DNA of 64,000 nucleotides from Alphaproteobacteria bacterium (GTDB lineage Bacteria; Pseudomonadota; Alphaproteobacteria; Rhodospirillales; Casp-alpha2): the NCBI GenBank assembly GCA_014382345.1, contig JACNJX010000045.1, forward strand, positions 1 to 64,000, read 5' to 3'. The notes under the pieces are model-generated. The model saw only the letters and a list, made by a program, of their open reading frames with translations, did no database searches and was not told the DNA's origin. A program made the position numbers and the translations under genes. This document shows, piece by piece, positions 51,512-60,095 of this stretch. Positions within the stretch are counted from its first letter, which is position 1. Each line of letters starts with the position of its first letter.

Positions 51512-52024
51512 TTACTTACCGAACGTTTTCACGGGCATCACTTTCTGATGCACCATGATGGCGATACGCGCGTTGTCGTCGAACACCGGGCCGATCGCAT
51601 CGGCCACGGCGGGACCGACGGAAGCGGCGTCTTCGATCATCCGCGCCGTAACACCTGCGGTTTCCAGATAGCCTTGCGCGTTTTCGCCCATGGGGTTCTG
51701 CCACGGATTGAACTCTTGGTGCTGGCCCCGCATGGTAACGATCATCAACAACGGGATTTCACAGGTCCGGGTCAGCGAGAACATGTTGAGGCAATTGCCG
51801 ACGCCTGAGGACTGCATCATCAGAACGCCCCGATCGCCGCCCATCCAGGCCCCGCAAAGCAGCGCCAGACCTTCTTCTTCCGTGGTCAGGGGCACGGCGG
51901 TCATGGCGTCATCGGCGCGGCACAGCTCAATCAGGTTCTTCAGGCCCATGTCGGGCACGTAAGCCGCCTGGCGCACGCCCGCGGACGACAGAACCTTAAA
52001 AACGTCTTCCGCCCATTCACTCAT
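51512..52024 (-). CDS. TPP-dependent decarboxylase alpha subunit (ComD type)
   Basis: 170 residues from the ATG at 52024. This is the PYR domain with the cofactor-activating Glu in PLTTEEEGLALLCGAWMGG (about residues 45-63). MRGQHQEFNPWQNPMGENAQGYL corresponds to the RGxxxExNPxQxPMG stretch of sulfopyruvate decarboxylase alpha. It needs the beta subunit encoded 8 bp on. It starts 4 bp after the tctA stop, so transporter and decarboxylase are co-transcribed, pointing to a 2-oxoacid derived from the imported carboxylate. Confidence 0.84.
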   Translation of the reverse strand: MSEWAEDVFKVLSSAGVRQAAYVPDMGLKNLIELCRADDAMTAVPLTTEEEGLALLCGAWMGGDRGVLMMQSSGVGNCLNMFSLTRTCEIPLLMIVTMRGQHQEFNPWQNPMGENAQGYLETAGVTARMIEDAASVGPAVADAIGPVFDDNARIAIMVHQKVMPVKTFGK

Positions 52025-52028
52025 GAGA

Positions 52029-53693
52029 TCACCCCGAAGCTTCGACCTGCCAGCCACCCCTGGCGCGCTGCCACAACTGATAGGCGCCGAAGGCCACGAC
52101 CAGCGTCGCCAGGATCGGACGCGGCACGCCGCCCATCATGTATAGCGGTATAGAAGCCGCGAAACACCCAAATGGCAGGTAAAACAGGGTCCATTTTTTC
52201 TTCTTCTCACGGTGAAATTGAAACAGCGGGAACAGGGCCGAGAAAATCGCGATAATCATGAAAAACAGCGACCACGGCCGGGTGACGAAGGGGCTGAGGT
52301 CGGTGGTGATGGCCAAGGCCCGGGCCAGGTTCAATTCGGCGATATTGCCAAGCACGACGCCCAAAATCATCGGCGCCAGCGGAAACCCGTAATGGCGCAT
52401 GACGAAACCAAGGATACCGAACCACAACAGCGTCCAGATATCGAATTCCACGTTGTTCAGCGCGAACACGCCGATGCCGCAAAAGCCGAGGATAATGCTG
52501 GCCAGAACGTACATGCGGATTTTCGTCACCAGTACGAAGACGCGCAGCATGAACGATTGCATCGTGACCATCATGAAGGTGGCGGCGAAGAAGGCGATGA
52601 AGATGGAGTACGCCAGGACCGGCTCTTCACTGATGAAGGTCGGGCTGGGGATAATATCGTGGATCAGCAGCGCGCCCAGCATCACCGCCGCCGTCACGTC
52701 GCCGGGAATACCGAGCGCCATCAGGATAATCAGCGCGCCACCTTCGACCGCGTTGTTGGAGCTTTCCGGCGCGATGATGCCTTCGGGAACACCGGTGCCG
52801 AATTTTTCCGGGTGCTTGGACGCTTTCTTGGCCTGATCGTAGGCCAGGATATTGGCGATGGACCCGCCGGCGCCCGGCAGGATGCCGGTGAAAACGCCGA
52901 TCAGGGCGGACCGCAGCAGGACCGTCCAGCGTTTGGCGATTTCACGGATCGCCCGCATGTGTTCGATTCGAATCTTCACGTTGCCGCCCCGGTCCGTCAG
53001 AGCCTTGCGGGCGACTTTGGGGTCGCGAACGTCGTTGAGGAGCTGGCTGAAGGCGAACATGCCGATCAGCACGGCGATGAAATCAAAGCCCGACAACAGG
53101 GGATCGATGCCGAAATCGAACCGGCCCATGCCGACGGCCTCATCCTCGCCGACGGTACGCATCAGCAGGCCCATGGCGCCGGCGATCAGGCCCTTGATCA
53201 TGTTCTTGCCCGACAGGCTGGCGGTGATGGTCAGTGCGAACATCACCAGCATGAAGTAATCCCACGGATTGAATTCCAGACCGATGCGGGCCAGTTGCGG
53301 CGCCAGGGTCATCAACAGAATGGCGCTGATGATGCCGCCAAAGAACGATGACCACACACCGAGGCCGAGCGCCAGGCCCGGTTCCCCCTTGCGCGCCATG
53401 GGGAAGCCGTCAAAGGTTGTCGCCACCGACGACGGCGTGCCCGGAATACCAGTCAGAATCCCCGCCATCAGGCCGCCCGACAGGCCGCCGACCAAAACGC
53501 TGACCATGGTCGCCAACCCCTGCGACGGCGGCATACCAAAGGTAAACGGCAACGTCAGCACAACCGCCATGGCGATGGTGAAACCCGGAATGGCGCCGGC
53601 GATCAGGCCGCCGGCGACGCCGATCATCATCAAAGACAGGGTCTTGATGGTGGCGATCTCGGCCGAAGCGGCCATGACATTTTCAAGGACCAT
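52029..53693 (-). CDS. tctA: TctA, large membrane subunit of tripartite tricarboxylate transporter
   Basis: 554 residues with about twelve membrane helices. The duplicated TctA signatures are GVAGGLIAGAIPGFTIAMAVVLTLPFTFGMPP and GVFTGILPGAGGSIANILAYDQAKKASK, each with the G-x-x-PG-x-x loop. It is the channel-forming subunit of a proton- or sodium-driven importer that takes a carboxylate from the periplasmic TctC. The start directly abuts the tctB stop. The bound ligand cannot be read from the sequence; citrate, tricarballylate and aromatic or sulfonated acids are all known for the family. Confidence 0.94.
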   Translation of the reverse strand: MVLENVMAASAEIATIKTLSLMMIGVAGGLIAGAIPGFTIAMAVVLTLPFTFGMPPSQGLATMVSVLVGGLSGGLMAGILTGIPGTPSSVATTFDGFPMARKGEPGLALGLGVWSSFFGGIISAILLMTLAPQLARIGLEFNPWDYFMLVMFALTITASLSGKNMIKGLIAGAMGLLMRTVGEDEAVGMGRFDFGIDPLLSGFDFIAVLIGMFAFSQLLNDVRDPKVARKALTDRGGNVKIRIEHMRAIREIAKRWTVLLRSALIGVFTGILPGAGGSIANILAYDQAKKASKHPEKFGTGVPEGIIAPESSNNAVEGGALIILMALGIPGDVTAAVMLGALLIHDIIPSPTFISEEPVLAYSIFIAFFAATFMMVTMQSFMLRVFVLVTKIRMYVLASIILGFCGIGVFALNNVEFDIWTLLWFGILGFVMRHYGFPLAPMILGVVLGNIAELNLARALAITTDLSPFVTRPWSLFFMIIAIFSALFPLFQFHREKKKKWTLFYLPFGCFAASIPLYMMGGVPRPILATLVVAFGAYQLWQRARGGWQVEASG

Positions 53694-54206
53694 CTAAAAC
53701 CTTCCCAAAATCATGCCCGGCGGCAACAGCACGCCGAGACCGAAGGTGAACACGCTCCACATGACGCCGATGGCGCAAATGGCGATAACGCCATGAACGA
53801 CGGGCTTGTTGCCGTCCCAACCGCCGAGCATGCCCAACAGCACGTATACGAAGGTAATGCCGCCGATCAGCATGCCGAGCACCGGCAGGGTCAGCAGATA
53901 AAGGAAAAAAAGAAAGAAACACCAGAGCGGGTTGCGCCAGTGTTCGAGCCATCCCCGAAAACCCGGTTTGCGGGTGTGTTCGGCGTCGTATTGATCGTCT
54001 TCGATCTCTTCCTGGCCGAGGCTCAAAGATTGAATGAGATACAGCACCGAGAGAAACGTCATCACGCCCAATATCACCCGTGGCCAGGTGGACGGCATCA
54101 GGACGCCGTAATCGGGTTGGCGAATATCGAAACTGGCCCAGAAAAAGACGCCGCAGAACGCCAGCAAAATAATGGCGATAATGGCGTCACGGTTAAGACG
54201 TTGCAT
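53694..54206 (-). CDS. tctB: TctB, small membrane subunit of tripartite tricarboxylate transporter
   Basis: 170 residues from the ATG at 54206 (AGGGGTTTCA upstream); the longer frame extends into the gap after tctC. There are four hydrophobic helices with the family outline AIIAIILLAFCGVFFWASF, then PRVILGVMTFLSVLYLI, then FLFFLYLLTLPVLGMLIGGITFVYVLLGML. It has a cytoplasmic acidic loop (GQEEIEDDQYDAEHTRK). TctB assists TctA at the membrane. It lies 94 bp after tctC and abuts tctA. Confidence 0.88.
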   Translation of the reverse strand: MQRLNRDAIIAIILLAFCGVFFWASFDIRQPDYGVLMPSTWPRVILGVMTFLSVLYLIQSLSLGQEEIEDDQYDAEHTRKPGFRGWLEHWRNPLWCFFLFFLYLLTLPVLGMLIGGITFVYVLLGMLGGWDGNKPVVHGVIAICAIGVMWSVFTFGLGVLLPPGMILGRF

Positions 54207-54300
54207 TGAAACCCCTGGGAAACTCCGCGAAGGACGGAAAGCCGAAAGCGGCCCGAACCCTATCAGGGTCCGGGCCACACTCCGGCAATCGTGGATGTGA

Positions 54301-55284
54301 TTACTTTTTCTTGTACATGCCGATCTTGATGGCGACCTTTTCATAGTCCTTGTAGGTTTTTTCCGCCCACTTGCGGTATCCCTCGGGCCCGACCCAATTG
54401 ATGTCGGTGCCTTTGGCGTCCATCTGTTTCAGCAGACCCTTGTCTTCGGAGGCTTTCTTGAAGACGCCGGACCAGTAATCGATATATTCCTTCGGCGTTC
54501 CCTTGGGCGCGACGATGCCGCGTTTTAGGGCAAACTCCATGTCGACACCCAGTTCCTTCATGGTCGGCAGGTTCGGCAGGTGCTTGGAACGTTTAGCGTC
54601 GGCGATGCCGTAGGCTTTCAACTCGCCGCTTTCCATATACTTCCGGCCGGAAGCGACGTTCAAGGTGCCCATGGTAATCGCGTTGGACAGCAGCGCCGTC
54701 ATACGCTGGCGGGTGCCGTCGAAAGGCACGTATTTGAACTTCATGCCGGTCAGGTCTTCCAGGATCAGCCACATGAACTGGCTGGTGGACCCGAAGGTGG
54801 CGCCGACCAGGATCGTGCCCGGCTTGGCCTTGGCGGCCTTCTCAAACTCGGCGTAAGTGTTCCAGGGCGCCTGACCCGACGCGCCGACGATGTCCGGCGT
54901 AGATGTCAACTGCGACACCGTTTCAAAGCCCGGGAAGTGAAAATCAATACGGCCGTTGAGGTAGCTGGTGAGGGCGCTCTGGTGGATGGCGAACAGGGTA
55001 CAGCCGTCGGGTTTGGCTTTCGCCGCTTCCTTGGCGCCCTTGTTACCGCCCTGGCCGGGAATGGTCACGACCTTGAGCTTGGACGGAAAGTTCATGCCCT
55101 GGATGGTTTTTTCATAAATCGAGAACAGCACGTGGGTGCCGCCGCCGGCCTTCCACGGCACAATCAGCCTGGCGGTTTTACACGACGGCGCACCGGCTTC
55201 GGACGGCGTGCTGACGGTCATGGTCACGGCTGCCGCAACAATGGCAACGCCCGCGGTCAGACCGCGAAAAAATCCTTTAGTCAT
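54301..55284 (-). CDS. tctC: TctC, periplasmic binding protein of tripartite tricarboxylate transporter
   Basis: 327 residues from the ATG at 55284 with GGGAGGAACC upstream. A signal peptide (KGFFRGLTAGVAIVAAAVTMTVSTPSEAG, cleavage about residue 30) exports it. RLIVPWKAGGGTHVLFSIYE is the first ligand-contact block of the Bug/TctC family, and ILVGATFGSTSQFMWLILEDLTGMKFKYVPFDGT the second. Such proteins usually bind carboxylates through two water-bridged loops. It is the first gene of a ten-gene operon ending with DUF6285. Confidence 0.92.
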   Translation of the reverse strand: MTKGFFRGLTAGVAIVAAAVTMTVSTPSEAGAPSCKTARLIVPWKAGGGTHVLFSIYEKTIQGMNFPSKLKVVTIPGQGGNKGAKEAAKAKPDGCTLFAIHQSALTSYLNGRIDFHFPGFETVSQLTSTPDIVGASGQAPWNTYAEFEKAAKAKPGTILVGATFGSTSQFMWLILEDLTGMKFKYVPFDGTRQRMTALLSNAITMGTLNVASGRKYMESGELKAYGIADAKRSKHLPNLPTMKELGVDMEFALKRGIVAPKGTPKEYIDYWSGVFKKASEDKGLLKQMDAKGTDINWVGPEGYRKWAEKTYKDYEKVAIKIGMYKKK

Positions 55285-55511
55285 TTGGTTCCTCCCTAAG
55301 GGAAAATGTTTTGTTTTCAAGGGAAAGCGGCTTCTTTGTCGCAAGCCTTAACACCCCTTCCCCATACTCAGGCAACAGACTAAACCATCCTTTTAAAAGT
55401 GACCAGCCCAACATTGAACGATAGGCCATAATAGGATTAAGATGGTTTCGGGAAACGGGGACTTAAAAATTTAACAATCGATAACCCCTAAATTACGGAA
55501 CCATCCATTTC
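55285..55511. promoter_or_regulatory. Divergent promoter region, tctC and ggt
   Basis: 227 AT-rich bases between two divergent genes. AAACCATC (55382-55389) is repeated in inverted form as GATGGTTT (55441-55448), and AACCATCC occurs again at 55499-55506 just before the ggt start. These spaced half-sites could bind a regulator, but eight-base matches are weak evidence. I see no clear -35/-10 pair and no ribosome binding site for ggt. Confidence 0.25.
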
Positions 55512-57101
55512 ATGAGAAATCTTGAGCTACCCGGTCGCTCTCCCGTCCATGCGACGGGCGGAATGGCGGCCACGTCCCATCCCCTGTCCACGGCCGCCGC
55601 CCTCGACATGCTGAAAAACGGCGGCAATGCCATGGATGCGGCGATTACGGCGTGTGCCGTGCAATGCGTCGTCGAACCCCAGTCCACCGGAATCGGCGGC
55701 GATTGCTTCGTGCTGTACGCACCAGGCGGCAGCGCCGACATTCTTGCCTATAACGGCTCAGGCCGGGCGCCGGCGAAGGCGACGGCGGACTGGTTCGCGG
55801 ACCAGGGCATTTCCGAAATCGGCGTCCATTCGCCCCATTCGGTGACCGTGCCCGGCGCAGTCGATGCCTGGTGCAGGCTGCTTGAGGACCACGGCACGAA
55901 AAGCCTGGACCAGGTTCTGGGCTATGCCATCGATTACGCGCGGGACGGATTTCCGGTCCATGACCGGGTCGCCTCCGACTGGAAACGCTGCGAGACCATG
56001 CTGGGCCAGGACGAAAGCGCCCGGCGCATTTATCTGCCCGATGGACACGCGCCGGAAGCCGGACACCTCCATAAACAGCCGGAACTGGCCCGCACCCTGA
56101 AAACCATCGCCGCCGAAGGCCGCGACGGGTTTTACCGGGGAAGCGTCGCCGAAGACATCGCCAGCCATCTGAAAAGCCTCGGCGGGGCGCATGAAATCGG
56201 CGACTTCGCCGATGCAGCCGGCGAATACGTGACGCCTGTCAAAACCAGCTATCGCGGTTACGAAGTGCACGAATGTCCGCCCAACGGACAGGGTATTATC
56301 GCCCTCCTGATGCTGAACATCCTGGCCGACATGGGCCTCGACAAGCTTGACCCCCTGTCGCCGGAACGCCTGCACCTGTTTATCGAGGCCGGGCGTCTGG
56401 CTTACGCCGAGCGCAATGCGCTGATCAGCGACCCCGATCAGGTCGACGTGCCGGTGGATATGCTGCTGTCGGCGGAACATGCCGCAGAGCTGCGCGGCCG
56501 GATTGATCCTTCCAAGGCGACTGCTGGCCTGCCACCGGAAGCCATCCCCCATTCCGACACCGTCTACCTGACCGTCGTCGATAAGGATCGCAACGCCGTC
56601 AGCTTCATCAATTCCCTGTTCCAGTCCTTCGGCTCCGGACTGGTAGGGCCAAAATCGGGCGTGATCCTGCAAAACCGGGGCTACAGCTTCAACCTGGACC
56701 CGGCGCACCCCAACTGCATCGCGCCCAACAAACGCCCCATGCACACGATCATCCCGGGGATGCTGACCAAGGGCGATCGCGCCGTCATGCCGTTCGGCGT
56801 CATGGGCGGGCACTATCAATCCTTCGGCCACGCCTATTTCCTGACCAACCTGTTCGAACACGACCTGGACCTGCAGGAGGCCATGGACCTGCCGCGCCTG
56901 TTCCCCGCCGTCGACGGCCCCGTCGAGGTCGAAAGCGGCATGCCGGACGATGTCGTTAAGGCGTTGCAGGGCATGGGACACAAAACCGCAGCCCCGGCGA
57001 AACCCATCGGCGGGGCGCAGGCGATCTGGATCGACTGGCAGCAAGGCGTGCTGACCGGCGGCTCGGAGCCGCGCAAGGATGGTCTGGCGCTGGGGTATTA
57101 A
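55512..57101 (+). CDS. ggt: Gamma-glutamyltransferase family protein
   Basis: 529 residues of the Ntn-hydrolase GGT family, made as a proenzyme that cleaves itself before Thr350 (HSDTVYLTVVD). N-terminal features are ATSHPLSTAAALDMLKNGGNAMDAAI and TGIGGDCFVLY; C-terminal ones include NGQGIIALLML and GVMGGHYQSFGHAYFL. There is no signal peptide, in contrast to periplasmic GGTs that hydrolyse glutathione, so it may act in the cytosol on gamma-glutamyl or similar amides. It is alone on the plus strand between two minus-strand loci. Confidence 0.9.
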   Translation: MRNLELPGRSPVHATGGMAATSHPLSTAAALDMLKNGGNAMDAAITACAVQCVVEPQSTGIGGDCFVLYAPGGSADILAYNGSGRAPAKATADWFADQGISEIGVHSPHSVTVPGAVDAWCRLLEDHGTKSLDQVLGYAIDYARDGFPVHDRVASDWKRCETMLGQDESARRIYLPDGHAPEAGHLHKQPELARTLKTIAAEGRDGFYRGSVAEDIASHLKSLGGAHEIGDFADAAGEYVTPVKTSYRGYEVHECPPNGQGIIALLMLNILADMGLDKLDPLSPERLHLFIEAGRLAYAERNALISDPDQVDVPVDMLLSAEHAAELRGRIDPSKATAGLPPEAIPHSDTVYLTVVDKDRNAVSFINSLFQSFGSGLVGPKSGVILQNRGYSFNLDPAHPNCIAPNKRPMHTIIPGMLTKGDRAVMPFGVMGGHYQSFGHAYFLTNLFEHDLDLQEAMDLPRLFPAVDGPVEVESGMPDDVVKALQGMGHKTAAPAKPIGGAQAIWIDWQQGVLTGGSEPRKDGLALGY

Positions 57102-57124
57102 ACCCCCGCACGACAAAAATTAAA

Positions 57125-57153
57125 GGGGCCGCCCGGATTACCCGGACGGCCCC
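57125..57153 (-). terminator. Rho-independent terminator for fhs
   Basis: GGGGCCG-C-CCGG, loop ATTAC, CCGG-A-CGGCCCC: a 12-pair stem with one mismatch. On the minus strand it is followed by TTTAATTTTTG, so it reads as the terminator of the formate-THF ligase operon, 117 bp after the fhs stop. On the plus strand no T-run follows, although it lies only 23 bp after the ggt stop. Confidence 0.65.
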
Positions 57154-57225
57154 AAAATGTCTCCAAACGGAGAAGCTCCCTTCAACAGGCCCTTGCGGCA
57201 GGCCTTTAGAGCGCTTGTTTCAGAA

Positions 57226-57272
57226 GCGAATTCGTCGTCGCGGATGATTCCATCCGCTCGGGATTTGCTCTA
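57226..57272 (-). repeat. REP-like palindromic repeat, copy 2
   Basis: On the minus strand: TAGAGCAAATCCCGAG, CGGATGG-AAT-CATCCG, CGACGACGAATTCGC. The central palindrome and the flanks match the copies at 1627 and 60049. The first three bases are the fhs stop codon. A further AGAGCGCT palindrome at about 57208-57215 marks the far edge, as at 1689-1696. Confidence 0.78.
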
Positions 57273-58943
57273 GAACAGCCCTTCGACCAGCCCTTCGTCG
57301 TTAAGCCGGATGGCATTGGCCGACGGCACCCGGGGCAGACCCGGCATGGTCATGATCTCGCCGCAGATGACGACGACGAAGCCGGCGCCCGCCGACAGCC
57401 GCACCTCGCGCACCGGCACTACATGGCCGGACGGCGCCCCCTTCAGGTTCGGGTCGGTCGAGAAGCTGTACTGGGTCTTGGCCATACATACGGGCAGATG
57501 GCCGTAGCCGCTGTCCTGCAATTCGGCGAACTGGTTGCGCACCTTCTGGTCGCCGATGATATCGTCGGCGCCGTAAAGCTTGGTCGCCACCGTCTTGACC
57601 TTTTCCCAAAGCGGCATGGCATCGTCGTACAACGGCACGAACTGTCCGGTGCAGGCATCCGCCATCATGGCCACGTGCTGCGCCAGTTTTTCGGTGCCCT
57701 TGGAGCCGTCGGCCCAGTGGGTGCAGTCGATCACTTCGACGCCCAGCCCATCGACGCCCGCGCGCACGGCGGCGACTTCGGCATCCGTATCGGCGGAGAA
57801 GCGGTTGACCGCGACCACCGCCGGAACACCGAAGGTTTTCACGTTGCGCACATGACGGCGCAGGTTTTCACAGCCCTTGGTCACGGCATCGACGTTTTCC
57901 GTGCCAAGGTCCTCCTTGCCGACGCCGCCGTGCATCTTGAGCGCGCGGATGGTGGCGACGATGACGGTGGCGCTGGGGTTGAGCCCGGCCAGACGGCATT
58001 TGATGTCGAAGAACTTTTCGGCCCCGAGATCGGCGCCGAAGCCGGCTTCCGTAACCACGTAATCGGCCAGCTTCAGGGCCGTCTTGGTGGCCATGGCCGA
58101 ATTGCAGCCGTGCGCGATGTTGGCGAACGGGCCGCCGTGGATAAAGGCCGGATTGTTTTCCAGCGTCTGCACCAGATTGGGCTGCAGGGCCTCTTTCAAC
58201 AACACGGTCATCGGGCCTTGCGCCTTCAGAGCCGATGCAAGGATGGGTTCGCGCTTTCGGGTATAGCCGACGACGATACGCCCGATCCGTTCCTCCAGAT
58301 CCTTGAGGTCGGTGGCAAGGCAGAAGATCGCCATGATTTCCGACGCCACGGTGATATCGAAACCGCTTTGCCGGGGGAAGCCGTTGGGAATGCCGCCCAA
58401 GGACGTCACGATATCGCGCAGCGCCCGGTCGTTCATGTCGACGACGCGCCGCCAGGTGACGCGCCGTTCATCGAATTTCAGCTCGTTACCCCAATAGATA
58501 TGGTTGTCGATCAGGGCCGACAGCAGGTTATGGGCGACGCCGATGGCGTGGAAGTCGCCGGTGAAGTGCAGGTTGATGTCTTCCATGGGCACCACCTGGG
58601 CATAACCGCCGCCGGCGGCCCCGCCCTTCATGCCGAAACACGGACCCAGGCTGGGCTCGCGGATGCAGATGGTGGCCTTCTTGCCGATCTTGTTCAGGCC
58701 GTCGCCGAGGCCGACGGTCGTCGTCGTCTTGCCTTCGCCGGCAGGCGTCGGCGTGATCGCCGTGACCAGGATCAGCTTGCCGTCGGGTTTGTCTTCGAGG
58801 GATTTGATAAAATCAAACGAGATCTTGGCCTTCGTAGGACCAAAATGGTGCAGATGCTCCGCCGGAATGCCAAGCTTGTCGCCGATGTCGACGATGGGCT
58901 GCATAGTCGCTTCGCGCGCAATTTCGATATCACTTTTGGACAT
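57270..58943 (-). CDS. fhs: Formate-tetrahydrofolate ligase
   Basis: 557 residues, the normal length. It makes 10-formyl-THF from formate, THF and ATP. The P-loop is [25 protein letters not shown] (about residues 65-89), followed by [40 protein letters not shown], the folate/ATP region. The end [21 protein letters not shown] is also typical. It lies in an oxalate locus: formyl-CoA transferase and oxalyl-CoA decarboxylase are upstream, so it can capture formate released from oxalate for one-carbon assimilation. The stop is provided by a palindromic repeat. Confidence 0.96.
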   Translation of the reverse strand: MSKSDIEIAREATMQPIVDIGDKLGIPAEHLHHFGPTKAKISFDFIKSLEDKPDGKLILVTAITPTPAGEGKTTTTVGLGDGLNKIGKKATICIREPSLGPCFGMKGGAAGGGYAQVVPMEDINLHFTGDFHAIGVAHNLLSALIDNHIYWGNELKFDERRVTWRRVVDMNDRALRDIVTSLGGIPNGFPRQSGFDITVASEIMAIFCLATDLKDLEERIGRIVVGYTRKREPILASALKAQGPMTVLLKEALQPNLVQTLENNPAFIHGGPFANIAHGCNSAMATKTALKLADYVVTEAGFGADLGAEKFFDIKCRLAGLNPSATVIVATIRALKMHGGVGKEDLGTENVDAVTKGCENLRRHVRNVKTFGVPAVVAVNRFSADTDAEVAAVRAGVDGLGVEVIDCTHWADGSKGTEKLAQHVAMMADACTGQFVPLYDDAMPLWEKVKTVATKLYGADDIIGDQKVRNQFAELQDSGYGHLPVCMAKTQYSFSTDPNLKGAPSGHVVPVREVRLSAGAGFVVVICGEIMTMPGLPRVPSANAIRLNDEGLVEGLF

Positions 58944-59048
58944 TGGATGTTTCCTTTTTTAGAAGTCCAAAGGCCGCTTCGGCCTGACCACTTAATGGGT
59001 GTTTAAGCCGGGTATCGCGCCCTTCGGTACAAAATATTACCAGAGAAC

Positions 59049-59963
59049 TCAGCCTCCCAGCCGCGTTCCCTTGGCCAAGCCGCTGGCTGCAACAAAGTCA
59101 GCGGCAGAAATTTTCTTGTCGTCGTGCGGACGCACACGCTTGATCTGAATCCCGCCGCCCTGAACAGCAACGGTAAAGCTGTCATCGGCAACGTCCGTGA
59201 CTTCGCCGGGTTCACCATCAGCATCAACCTTGGCGCAGTCGAAAATCTTCAGTTCGTTTCCGTCATGCGTTGTCCATGCGCCGGGTTGCGGGTTAGTGCC
59301 CCGGATCAGGTTGTAGACCTCGTCCACCGGCTTCGACCAGTCGATTTCGGCGTCCGCCTTCTTGCACCAGCTTTCGTAGGTGGCCTGGGATTCGTCCTGG
59401 GCGATGTGCGGCGGATCACCGGCCTTGACCAGGTCCACGGCTTCCAGAACCGTTTCCACGCCGAGTGGGAAAATCTTGTCGAAGTAAACAGAGCCCAGAG
59501 TGTCGTCCGGGGTGATGTCGATTTCCTTCTGCAACAGGATATCGCCTTCGTCCAGGCCGTCATCGGGCCAGAAAATGGTCAGCCCCGATTTTGTAGCCCC
59601 GCCCATGATCGGCCAGTTGATGGAACTCGGCCCCCGGTGTTTCGGCAGCAGGGAGGGGTGGAAACAAATGGAGCCGTGGGTCGGGATATCGCGGGCTTCC
59701 TCCGGCACGAATATGATCATATAGGCCATCACCATCAGGTCGGCGTTGAAAGCGCGAAGCTCGTCCAGAACCTCGGCGTCGGTGTAGTTGGGCGGCTGCA
59801 CAAGGGTCAGCCCTTTTTCCAAGGCAAATTCCTTGACCGGATCGACGGGTTTGCCTTCTTTATCCGGCGCACAGTAGACGGCAACCACGTCGTCGCCGCG
59901 CTCCAGCATCGCCTCCAGGCAAGCCTTACCGAAGGCCTGCTGTCCGTTCACGATAATCCGCAT
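59049..59963 (-). CDS. Formyltransferase-fold protein (formyl-THF hydrolase/transferase domain)
   Basis: 304 residues from the ATG at 59963 (GAGGAAACAGAT upstream). The order matches the hydrolase domain of 10-formyl-THF dehydrogenase and methionyl-tRNA formyltransferase: HGSICFHPSLLPKHRGPSSINWPIMGG holds the catalytic His and the SLLP motif, and IFWPDDGLDEGDILLQKEIDITPDDT the catalytic Asp. A C-terminal barrel (about 210-304) is present. A second fmt beside oxalate genes suggests a special use, either release of formate from formyl-THF or formyl transfer from formyl-CoA to THF. Neither is proven. Confidence 0.82.
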   Translation of the reverse strand: MRIIVNGQQAFGKACLEAMLERGDDVVAVYCAPDKEGKPVDPVKEFALEKGLTLVQPPNYTDAEVLDELRAFNADLMVMAYMIIFVPEEARDIPTHGSICFHPSLLPKHRGPSSINWPIMGGATKSGLTIFWPDDGLDEGDILLQKEIDITPDDTLGSVYFDKIFPLGVETVLEAVDLVKAGDPPHIAQDESQATYESWCKKADAEIDWSKPVDEVYNLIRGTNPQPGAWTTHDGNELKIFDCAKVDADGEPGEVTDVADDSFTVAVQGGGIQIKRVRPHDDKKISAADFVAASGLAKGTRLGG

Positions 59964-60048
59964 ATCTGTTTCCTCTCTCACTATGGGCGCTAGAGGATTT
60001 CCGGTTCACTTGCGTTCCCCTCAAATACTCCACGCTTTTATTTTTGAG

Positions 60049-60095
60049 GCAAATTCGTCGTCGCGGATGATTCCATCCGCTCGGGATTTGCCCTA
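60049..60095 (-). repeat. REP-like palindromic repeat, copy 3
   Basis: On the minus strand: TAGGGCAAATCCCGAG, CGGATGG-AAT-CATCCG, CGACGACGAATTTGC. It is nearly identical to copy 2. Its first three bases are the stop codon of the formyl-CoA transferase gene. Confidence 0.78.

Noticed and set aside
55382-55506. Three AACCAT/ATGGTT half-sites between tctC and ggt as a regulatory array
   Set aside because: Eight-base matches with irregular spacing in 227 bases are too weak to claim more than a low-confidence note.
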